64,000 bases of DNA from DASRWI01 sp035654655 (lineage in GTDB: Bacteria > Bacteroidota > Ignavibacteria > Ignavibacteriales > Ignavibacteriaceae): assembly GCA_035654655.1 (NCBI GenBank), contig DASRWI010000018.1:1-64000 (forward strand). The letters are read 5' to 3'. The notes below the pieces were generated by a model. That model did not search any database. It saw only the letters and a program-made list of their open reading frames with translations, and was not told where the DNA came from. Position numbers and translations under genes: made by a program. Shown piece after piece: positions 27,449 to 34,351 of this stretch (the stretch's first letter is position 1; each line of letters begins with the position of its first letter).

Positions 27449-28392
27449 AGCTCATTCCAGATTAATGCAGCAGAACCTAAAATAGCACTATTTCCATTAG
27501 TTAGATTGGAAGGAAGGATTTTAATTTTATTTTTAAATGAACTTAAAAGATTTTCTTCAAAATGTTTTTTTACCGGTTTAAATATTAAATCACCGGACAA
27601 TGCTAAACCGCCAAATAATATTATTGCTTCCGGACTTGTATGGGCAACAGAATCAGCAAGTTTAATTCCTAAAATTTTACCGGTATATTCAAAAGCTTCA
27701 AGAGCAATGGGGTCACCTTCTAGTGCTGCATCTGCAATCATTTTAGCTGACATATTATTAAAAGATATATCTCTTAATATGCTGTCAGCAGTTGAGTCAC
27801 ATAAAAGCTCCATTACAGTTCTTCTAATCCCAGAAGCAGAGGCATACGTTTCTAAACATCCTTTTCTACCGCATCCGCAGACTCTTCCGTTCACATCATA
27901 AATAGTATGACCGACTTCTCCAGCAAAACCATCGGCACCATAAATTAATTTGCCATTGGCGACAATTCCGCTGCCTAATCCTGTACCAAGAGTTATAACA
28001 ATAAAATCCTTCATACCTTTTGCAGCACCAAATTGCATTTCCCCAATTGCTGCAGCATTAGCATCATTTGTTATAGCAGAAGGAACATCAAAATATTTTT
28101 TAACTATGTCTATAACATTGACGAAACCCCATTTTAAGTTTGGTGGATTTTCAATTGTACCATGATAATAATTAGCATTAGGAGCACCGATACCAATACC
28201 GACAAGATTGAATTCTTCTGTGAGTTCTTTTTTTACATTAGAGAAAAGTCTATTAAATAAATATTCCGCTTTTTCGTTAGCACAGGTAGGAATTGAATTT
28301 TCGAAAAACAATTTTCCTGTTTGGTTTATAAAACCATAGGCGGTGTTAGTACCGCCTATGTCAATTCCTAAAACTATATCAGTTTTATTCAT
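27445..28392 (-). CDS. ROK family sugar kinase (probable glucokinase)
   Basis: 315 residues, cytoplasmic. The N-terminal ATP-binding motif is GIDIGGTNTAYG; the substrate region includes GAPNANYYHGTIENPPNL and ITNDANAAAIGE with the catalytic Asp; the central LGTGLGSGIVANGKLIYGADGFAGEVGH is typical of glucokinase-like ROK members; and the zinc-binding ROK signature CGCGRKGCLETYAS is intact. No HTH is present, so it is an enzyme rather than a ROK repressor. Expected to phosphorylate glucose released by the neighbouring GH3/GH5 enzymes and imported by the adjacent MFS transporter. Confidence 0.92.
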   Translation of the reverse strand: MNKTDIVLGIDIGGTNTAYGFINQTGKLFFENSIPTCANEKAEYLFNRLFSNVKKELTEEFNLVGIGIGAPNANYYHGTIENPPNLKWGFVNVIDIVKKYFDVPSAITNDANAAAIGEMQFGAAKGMKDFIVITLGTGLGSGIVANGKLIYGADGFAGEVGHTIYDVNGRVCGCGRKGCLETYASASGIRRTVMELLCDSTADSILRDISFNNMSAKMIADAALEGDPIALEAFEYTGKILGIKLADSVAHTSPEAIILFGGLALSGDLIFKPVKKHFEENLLSSFKNKIKILPSNLTNGNSAILGSAALIWNEL

Positions 28393-28405
28393 TTCAAAAA
28401 GATCC

Positions 28406-29716
28406 TTATTTTTTTGCGAAAGATGGGATATGTCCTTTTATTCCATAGTATGCTATATACAAATAGCAAATGGAAGGAAGAATAAATGCATGATGAATGC
28501 CAATGTTATCAGCAATAACACCTTGAAGTAGAGGAATTAAGGCACCACCAACGATAGCAGCACATAAAATTCCCGAACCCTGTCCTGTATGTTTACCTAA
28601 ACCTGCAATAGCAAGGGAGAATATAGTAGGGAACATAATGGAATTAAATAAACCTACTAAAAGAATAGCCCACATAGCTACATTTCCGAAAGTAAGCATA
28701 CTTAAAATAACAAGAGCAGAAGCAAACAATGCATTGAAAGCTAAAACATTCCCGGGTTTTATTTTTCTTTGAATACCTGCACCAATAAATCTACCAATCA
28801 TTGCTCCACCCCAATAGAATGAAACAAACTTACCTGCATCAACTTCTCTCAAGTTTGCAATATCTGGCTGACCAAGATAGTTAACTAAAAAAGAACCAAT
28901 TGATACTTCAGCACCTACATAGACAAAAATTCCAATTGCACCTAAAACCAGGTGGCTGAAGCTCCATGCGCTTGGAAAAGCACTAACTGTATTAGCAGTT
29001 TCTTCATCGTGTCCTGTTACAGAAGCAGCTTCAATTTCAGGTAATTTAATTAAAGCAAAAAGCCCGGCTATTAAAAATAAAGCAGCTGCCAGACCTAAAT
29101 AAGGAGCTTGAACTGCACTTGCTTCAGCAATTTGGTAAGCAGTCAGATTAGCTGAAGATAATTTGCTTAATTCTTCAGTGCTTTTTACAGCTACAGATAA
29201 TATTAGTAATGAACCAAAATACGGAGCAATTGTAGTTCCTAAAGAATTAAAAGCCTGAGTTAAGTTTAATCGGCTTGATGCTGTTTCAGGTTTGCCCAAA
29301 ATAGTTACATAAGGATTTGCAGCAACCTGCAATAAAGTAATACCTGCTGCAAGAATGAATAAAGCAAACAAAAACATTTCATAAGACCTATAACCAGCTG
29401 CCGGATAGAATAATAAACATCCAATACCTGCAGTTACTAACCCTACAATAATGCCTTTTTTATAACCTATTTTTTCAACTAACTTTCCTGAAGGTAAAGA
29501 GACTATGAAATATGCTGTAAAAAAACAAAACTGAATTAACATTGCTTGAGTATAGTTCAATGAAAAGACAGCTTTAAGATGAGGTACTAAAATATCATTT
29601 AAGCATGTCAAAAATCCCCACATAAAAAATAATGTGGTTAATGTTGATAATGCAAAGGTATAATTAGTTTCTTTTGGTGCAGCACCATTTACGGCACTTG
29701 TGTTAGGTATGGACAT
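28406..29716 (-). CDS. FucP/GluP-type sugar MFS transporter
   Basis: 436 residues, about 12 membrane helices. The N-terminus ALSTLTTLFFMWGFLTCLNDILVPHLKAVFSLNYTQAMLIQF is diagnostic of the FucP/glucose-galactose porter branch of the major facilitator superfamily, and ANPYVTILGKPETASSRLNLTQAFNSLGTTIAP is a second hallmark. It should import a hexose by proton or sodium symport. GGAG lies 8 bases before the ATG. First gene of the leftward MFS-ROK-GH5-GH3 unit, with a -24/-12-like element about 60-90 bases upstream. Confidence 0.92.
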   Translation of the reverse strand: MSIPNTSAVNGAAPKETNYTFALSTLTTLFFMWGFLTCLNDILVPHLKAVFSLNYTQAMLIQFCFFTAYFIVSLPSGKLVEKIGYKKGIIVGLVTAGIGCLLFYPAAGYRSYEMFLFALFILAAGITLLQVAANPYVTILGKPETASSRLNLTQAFNSLGTTIAPYFGSLLILSVAVKSTEELSKLSSANLTAYQIAEASAVQAPYLGLAAALFLIAGLFALIKLPEIEAASVTGHDEETANTVSAFPSAWSFSHLVLGAIGIFVYVGAEVSIGSFLVNYLGQPDIANLREVDAGKFVSFYWGGAMIGRFIGAGIQRKIKPGNVLAFNALFASALVILSMLTFGNVAMWAILLVGLFNSIMFPTIFSLAIAGLGKHTGQGSGILCAAIVGGALIPLLQGVIADNIGIHHAFILPSICYLYIAYYGIKGHIPSFAKK

Positions 29717-29787
29717 AAATTCTCCGGCTTACAAAAAATTTTTTATTAACTAAATTGAAGTAAATCTTCTTTTGAACTCTCTTAACC

Positions 29788-29803
29788 TCCAATTATTATG
29801 CCT
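29788..29803 (-). promoter_or_regulatory. -24/-12-like (sigma54-type) element of the MFS-ROK-GH5-GH3 unit
   Basis: Minus strand AGGCATAATAATTGGA. GG and TTG are spaced as in TGGCAC-N5-TTGC, but the invariant C of the -12 GC is G here. Almost the same sequence (GGCATA-N4-TTGGA) precedes the divergent sensor gene. Predicted start near 29777, about 61 bases before the ATG. Assignment is inferred. Confidence 0.45.
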
Positions 29804-29893
29804 AAATGAGAGAGTTAATAGAACAAAAAAACGTTATTTGAGGAAATAATTCTTAAGGTACTACAAGATTTAACTATAATTATTAAAATTCGA

Positions 29894-29929
29894 TTATTAT
29901 TTTAATAATATAGGTTATTAAAATAATAA
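29894..29929. promoter_or_regulatory. Paired palindromes TTATTA-N3-TAATAA in the divergent control region
   Basis: Two 15-bp palindromes (29894-29908 with spacer TTT, 29915-29929 with spacer AAA) sit 21 bases centre to centre, two helical turns. Together they form a perfect inverted repeat around TATAGG. A further half-site (TTATTAAAAT) lies at 29880-29889. The arrangement is that of a tandem enhancer site of an NtrC-type activator and lies between the two divergent units. The intergenic region 29717-30004 holds nothing else recognised besides the two -24/-12-like elements. Confidence 0.6.
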
Positions 29930-29959
29930 TAAAACCGTTGAGATTTGATTTTTTGAAAA

Positions 29960-29975
29960 AGGCATAGTTTTTGGA
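29960..29975 (+). promoter_or_regulatory. -24/-12-like element upstream of the sensor operon
   Basis: AGGCATAGTTTTTGGA, matching the opposite-strand element of the MFS unit at GGCATA-N4-TTGGA. The -12 GC is GG. Predicted start near 29986, about 19 bases before the ATG at 30005; the paired palindromes lie about 60-90 bases upstream of that start. Confidence 0.4.
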
Positions 29976-30004
29976 TAACTTAAGTTTATTAAATAAAAAT
30001 TAGA

Positions 30005-31321
30005 ATGAAATTAGAAAAAATACTATATGTTGTTTTAAGTTCGTTTGTTATCATAACATTTGTTTTGTTCAATTTTATTTTTTCCCCTTTGAGCAGCAAT
30101 AAAGAAAATGAAAGTGGTGCAAAGCAGATATTTTTAGCTGATAATATTTCAAGTGCTTTAAGAAAAGTAATTGATAACTTTAATGCAAAGTATAAAGGAC
30201 AAATAGAAGTTAAAACCATTGACTTGCCATTTGAAAAATTCAGCACTAATGAAAGAAAAGAACTTTTAGCAAGATATTTAAGAAATAAAAGTGAACGCAT
30301 TGATATTTTTGCAGTTGACCATATTTGGGTTCCTAGATTTGCTAAATGGGGAAAACCTTTAGATCAGTACTTCTCACTTAAAGAGAAAAATGAATTATTG
30401 CCTTACGCTTTTAATACCTGTAAATATGATAATAAACTAATAGCTATACCATTATATATTGATATTGCTTTAATGTATTACCGGGATGACCTTCTTGCAC
30501 AACTTCCAAATTATAAACAAAATAAAAAATTGTTAGAATCATCCATTACCTGGGAAGACTTTATAAAAATTGGAAATTCCTTTAAGAATAAAAAAAATTA
30601 CTATTCATTTGAAGCTGATGATTATGAGGGATTGATATGTGCTTTTCTTGAATTAGTTGAAAGTAATAATGCCGAAATATTAAAAAATGGGAAAATTGAG
30701 CTTACGAAACCGGAAATAGAAAAATCTTTACAATTATTAGTAGATATTGTAAATAAATATCAAATATCTCCACCTGAAGTTGTTACCTATAAAGAAACTC
30801 AAGCTTATAATAATTTTATTAATGAAAATGGTCTATTTCTTAGAGGATGGCCGGGATTTGAGCATGGGGAATTAATTAGAATGACCAAAAATAAAAATAT
30901 TATTCAAAATGTTAAAAAAATTCCTGTTCCGCACTTTGATGGTAATAAACAAGCATCAATATTCGGCGGATGGAATTTAATGATATCTAAATTTTCTGAT
31001 AAAACTTCAGAATCTATAACTTTCATAAAGTATTTAATGAGTGAAGAATCTCAGAAAATACTTTTTGAGGAAGGCGGATATCTGCCCATCATTAATAAAC
31101 TTTATTATGATGAGAATTATGTTAATGTTAATCCTGATTTAAAATTTTATTTTGATTTATTTAAGACTGGAGTTAATCGTCCGGCTTTTGAAAATTACTC
31201 ATATATTTCCGATATAATTTCTTATTATGCAAACCTTGCAATTAAGAATCAAATTTCTGTTGATGAAGCATTAAGTAAAGCTGAAAATATAATTAATTCG
31301 AAAAATATTTTAATAAAATAA
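30005..31321 (+). CDS. ABC-type family 1 sugar-binding protein, probable sensory partner of the adjacent two-component system
   Basis: 438 residues. An N-terminal membrane segment (residues 7-27) lacks a lipobox Cys, so the protein is either anchored or cleaved by signal peptidase I. The remainder is a UgpB/MalE-like extracellular solute-binding fold: ISSALRKVIDNFNAKYKGQIEVKTIDLPF, IDIFAVDHIWVPRFAKWGKPLDQYF, PLYIDIALMYYRDDLL and, near the end, SIFGGWNLMISKFSDKTSESITFIKYLMSEESQKILFEEGGYLP. No ABC permease or ATPase gene exists anywhere nearby. One base separates it from the histidine kinase gene, so it is best read as a periplasmic sugar receptor feeding the kinase. Ligand inferred to be a gluco-oligosaccharide. 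Confidence 0.88.
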   Translation: MKLEKILYVVLSSFVIITFVLFNFIFSPLSSNKENESGAKQIFLADNISSALRKVIDNFNAKYKGQIEVKTIDLPFEKFSTNERKELLARYLRNKSERIDIFAVDHIWVPRFAKWGKPLDQYFSLKEKNELLPYAFNTCKYDNKLIAIPLYIDIALMYYRDDLLAQLPNYKQNKKLLESSITWEDFIKIGNSFKNKKNYYSFEADDYEGLICAFLELVESNNAEILKNGKIELTKPEIEKSLQLLVDIVNKYQISPPEVVTYKETQAYNNFINENGLFLRGWPGFEHGELIRMTKNKNIIQNVKKIPVPHFDGNKQASIFGGWNLMISKFSDKTSESITFIKYLMSEESQKILFEEGGYLPIINKLYYDENYVNVNPDLKFYFDLFKTGVNRPAFENYSYISDIISYYANLAIKNQISVDEALSKAENIINSKNILIK

Positions 31322-31322
31322 T

Positions 31323-32789
31323 ATGAGCAAAAAGAAGTCATTAGAAAAATTAAAAGATTATCATTTCGAATTTAAACATATAACTGTTTTATTCATTATT
31401 TTATTTTTGTTTCAATTAATGGTTTCATTTGTAAATAAAGCATCCATTAAACACTTCTTAAATAATACACAGGAATGGTATCAAAAAGATGCAGCAGAAA
31501 AGTTGGCAAATGTTACAACAACTTCATTAGAGCTATTACTTGAATCATTAGATACTGAAAAAAAAGTATCTTCTGAAAGTTCCGAAAAAATTATTCAATC
31601 TTTTAATATCATTCTAAGTCAGCAAGCTCTTCAACATAATATTGAACAGTTCTGTGTCATTGTTAATAAGGATAATAAATATTATGCTATAGATGAAGGG
31701 AAGGCATTATATACATTCTTAGTGAATAATGAAATTATTGACAGCAGTAATCACTATGATGCTGCCATTAAGATGTATAAAAATATTGGACAAGAACTGA
31801 AAAAAGAAGAACAAATCAGAACAATTACAACTGATAATCAAACTTTCAACATATTCGTTCCTTTTATGCTGAGAGGTGGATACATAGGTGCTGTTTATAT
31901 AAAAAATACTTCAAATTTTTCTTTCATATCTAATCAAATTATCTCCAGCTATGATGAAACATCAATAATTTATCTATCCCTAATTATGCTGGGATTGCTT
32001 GCAATGTACTTTATATCTTCATATACAGTTAAAGAAAGAGATGAAGCCCAAAAATTACTTTATGAAGAAAATGAAAAGAATCTTACCAAACAAATCCACT
32101 ATGAAAAAGAATTAGTATTTACTAAACGAATTTATCATACACATCATAAAGCTGAAAAGATAATGGGTTTTATTAAGGAGGATTTAAGAAAACTATCACC
32201 AGCTAACATAAATGAAACTAATTATAGAGTTACCAAGTATTCTAATTTTATTTCACGTGTCATATATGATATGAAATGGTACGATCCTCCGGTCCAAACA
32301 ATAAGAAATCAAATATTTAACACCAACTTAAATGAAGTAATAAAATTTATTGTTGATAATATTTTCTTAAGATTATCTACAAAGTCGAATGCTTTTGAAA
32401 TTAAACTTGAACTTGATGAAAATATTACCCCTGTTCATGTTAATGAATTTGTTATTTGGGAAATACTTGAGCCATTAATCCAAAACTCAATTGAGCATGG
32501 GGGAGATCAAAATCTAATTATAAAAATTAAAACTTATGTTAATAACGAGGGACAAAAAATAATTAGCATTTCAGATAATGGAAAAGGTATCTCCCCTGAT
32601 TTACTTATATTAGAAAACGGAATAAAGAGATTATTCCAGGAAAATATTTCCACCAAAACATCCAGTATTCAAAATAGTGGATATGGATGTTATATTGCCT
32701 ATGAAATAACCAGAAGATGTGGCTGGCAGCTTGATGCTGCTAACATTCCTGATGGAGGCTGCGCATTTATTATCACTATTAAAGATTAA
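31323..32789 (+). CDS. Membrane sensor histidine kinase with divergent H-box
   Basis: 488 residues. TM1 lies at about 20-37 and TM2 at about 213-233, enclosing a periplasmic sensor domain of ~175 residues (dCache/PAS-like in style: FCVIVNKDNKYYAID ... FMLRGGYIGAVYIKN). A short coiled linker (238-268) leads to RIYHTHHKAEKIMGFIKEDL, where His272, His274 or His275 may be the phosphoacceptor; this is unlike the classical SHELRTPL box. The HATPase_c domain is clear: N-box LEPLIQNSIEHG (Asn388), ISDNGKGI (Asp418) and NSGYGCYIAYEI. Located between the sugar-binding protein and response regulator genes, with 1- and 4-base gaps. Confidence 0.88.
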   Translation: MSKKKSLEKLKDYHFEFKHITVLFIILFLFQLMVSFVNKASIKHFLNNTQEWYQKDAAEKLANVTTTSLELLLESLDTEKKVSSESSEKIIQSFNIILSQQALQHNIEQFCVIVNKDNKYYAIDEGKALYTFLVNNEIIDSSNHYDAAIKMYKNIGQELKKEEQIRTITTDNQTFNIFVPFMLRGGYIGAVYIKNTSNFSFISNQIISSYDETSIIYLSLIMLGLLAMYFISSYTVKERDEAQKLLYEENEKNLTKQIHYEKELVFTKRIYHTHHKAEKIMGFIKEDLRKLSPANINETNYRVTKYSNFISRVIYDMKWYDPPVQTIRNQIFNTNLNEVIKFIVDNIFLRLSTKSNAFEIKLELDENITPVHVNEFVIWEILEPLIQNSIEHGGDQNLIIKIKTYVNNEGQKIISISDNGKGISPDLLILENGIKRLFQENISTKTSSIQNSGYGCYIAYEITRRCGWQLDAANIPDGGCAFIITIKD

Positions 32790-32793
32790 GCTT

Positions 32794-34245
32794 ATGAATA
32801 ATGAAATAATTAATACTCTTTTAATTGAAGATGAAGATTTTGATGTAAGAAGAGTGCTTAATACAGTTAAACCTTTTGAAAATAGAATTAAGATTTCAAA
32901 AATAGTTTCTAATGGAAAAGCTGCCTTGGAAATACTCGAAAATTCCTATGAAGAATTTGATGTCATAATAATGGATTTTCAGATTGCTGGCGGTTTAATG
33001 GGAGAAGAATTAATCAAGAAAATTAAGGAAATTGATTCTTCACTCCAGATAATTGTTATTACTAAAATGACAATTAATATTTCAGATTTTAATTTTGCAA
33101 ATAAGTTAATCAAAGCCGGAGCTTATTGGTATTGCACAAAATACCCGGGAGATATCGAAGAATATATTTATCAGCCTACTGACTTTATCATTAGTGTATT
33201 TAATGCTAATGAAAAATGTATGCTCGAAAGAGAACGTTTGAGAAGCAATCAGAAAATGATTAAAAACATTAAAGATATTTTAAAGAAGAAAAAAATTATT
33301 GGTGAGTCCTCATCAATTCAAAAACTAAATGAAGAAATAAAAAGATATTCTCAAAGTGAAGTTAGTATTTTAATAAGAGGAGCTTCAGGTACAGGTAAAG
33401 AACTGGTAGCTTATAATATTCATTATAATAGCCCAAGAAAATTTGAAAACTTTATCATAATAAACTGCGGAAGCTTACCTAATGACCTTATTGAAAGTGA
33501 ACTTTTTGGTTATGAAAAAGGTTCATTTACAGGAGCAGATAAAAAGAAATCAGGTTTATTTGAAATGGCAAATCATGGAACAATTTTCCTTGATGAAATT
33601 ACTGAACTTCCATTAAATGCTCAAGTAAAACTATTGAGGGTTATTCAGGAAGGTGAAATTGAAAAAATAGGCAGAACTGAAAAAATAAAAGTAGATGTTA
33701 GAATTATTGCCGCTACAAATAGAAACATTGAAGAGGAAGTTAAAGCTCGCAGGTTCAGAGAGGATTTATACTATAGATTAAATGTAGTCCCTATTTTTAT
33801 AAATGAACTTAAAAACAGAAGGTCCGATATTCCATTATTGATTGAACATTTTATGAACTACCTTAGTAATGATATGCGGATTGAAGAACCTATTATTGAT
33901 CAGGATGCATTGAAAATACTTTGCAATTATGATTGGAATGGAAACGTAAGAGAGTTAAAAAATATTGTTCAAAGACTTCTTCTTTATGATGAAAAAATTA
34001 TAACTAATTCATTAGTAAAAAATGCTTTAGGTATTATTGAAGAAAATACTAATAGAGATTGTTTTGGAATTAATTTTTTGCAAGATGGTGATATTATTCC
34101 ATTAAGAAAAATGGAGAAGATGATAAGAGAAAAGTACTTTATTTTTGTCCGAGAAAATTCATCTTCAGATAATGAAGCAGCATCAAAGCTTGGCTTAGCT
34201 GCACCTAATTATTACCGAATGGCAAAAGAATTAGGATTAAAATAA
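32794..34245 (+). CDS. NtrC-family sigma54-dependent response regulator
   Basis: 483 residues from the ATG at 32794, four bases after the kinase stop; an in-frame ATG at 32719 lies inside the kinase gene and would add residues ahead of the receiver. Receiver domain 7-125 with acidic pair EDED (12-15), phospho-acceptor Asp61 (IIMDF) and Thr90/Lys115-like positions. The AAA+ domain has Walker A GASGTGKE (196-203), the sigma54-contact loop GSFTGA (243-248; consensus GAFTGA), Walker B GTIFLDE (262-268) and arginine fingers in RFREDLYYRLN. A Fis-like HTH ends the protein (DNEAASKLGLAAPNYYRMAKELGLK region, 459-483). It should activate -24/-12 promoters of the surrounding glucan genes. Confidence 0.94.
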   Translation: MNNEIINTLLIEDEDFDVRRVLNTVKPFENRIKISKIVSNGKAALEILENSYEEFDVIIMDFQIAGGLMGEELIKKIKEIDSSLQIIVITKMTINISDFNFANKLIKAGAYWYCTKYPGDIEEYIYQPTDFIISVFNANEKCMLERERLRSNQKMIKNIKDILKKKKIIGESSSIQKLNEEIKRYSQSEVSILIRGASGTGKELVAYNIHYNSPRKFENFIIINCGSLPNDLIESELFGYEKGSFTGADKKKSGLFEMANHGTIFLDEITELPLNAQVKLLRVIQEGEIEKIGRTEKIKVDVRIIAATNRNIEEEVKARRFREDLYYRLNVVPIFINELKNRRSDIPLLIEHFMNYLSNDMRIEEPIIDQDALKILCNYDWNGNVRELKNIVQRLLLYDEKIITNSLVKNALGIIEENTNRDCFGINFLQDGDIIPLRKMEKMIREKYFIFVRENSSSDNEAASKLGLAAPNYYRMAKELGLK

Positions 34246-34249
34246 GGAG

Positions 34250-34264
34250 TTATCAATTTAATAA
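34250..34264. promoter_or_regulatory. Palindrome upstream of GH2, site 1
   Basis: TTATCAATTTAATAA, one mismatch from TTATTA-N3-TAATAA. The same 15-mer is found at 36706-36720 upstream of the symporter gene. It begins five bases after the response regulator stop codon. Confidence 0.5.
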
Positions 34265-34274
34265 TGGTTGAAAT

Positions 34275-34289
34275 TGAATATTTTAATTA
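34275..34289. promoter_or_regulatory. Palindrome upstream of GH2, degenerate site 2
   Basis: TGAATATTTTAATTA, three mismatches from TTATTA-N3-TAATAA, 25 bases centre to centre from site 1. Weak on its own; reported because the other two control regions also hold a pair. Confidence 0.3.
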
Positions 34290-34306
34290 AATACTTAAAA
34301 TTGAAG

Positions 34307-34322
34307 TGGAATAATTATTGAT
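34307..34322 (+). promoter_or_regulatory. Weak -24/-12-like element upstream of GH2
   Basis: TGGAATAATTATTGAT: GG and TTG at sigma54 spacing, but the -12 GC reads GA and the -24 half is TGGAA. Predicted start near 34333, 19 bases before the ATG at 34352. Low confidence by itself. Confidence 0.3.
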
Positions 34323-34351
34323 TGTATATAAATAAAATTATCAGGTTTATA

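Noticed and set aside
29717..30004. Possible riboswitch or small RNA in the divergent region
   Set aside because: The symmetry is explained by short AT palindromes in DNA; no GC-stable multi-stem RNA fold or terminator with T-run was seen.
29989..30300. Minus-strand frame of 103 codons opposite the sugar-binding protein gene
   Set aside because: Lies antisense to a clear coding region and resembles nothing; its hydrophobic composition follows from the AT-rich complement.
30005..31321. Reading the binding protein as part of an ABC sugar importer
   Set aside because: No permease or ATPase genes occur in the window; the immediate partners are a kinase and response regulator, and uptake is provided by MFS and SSS transporters.
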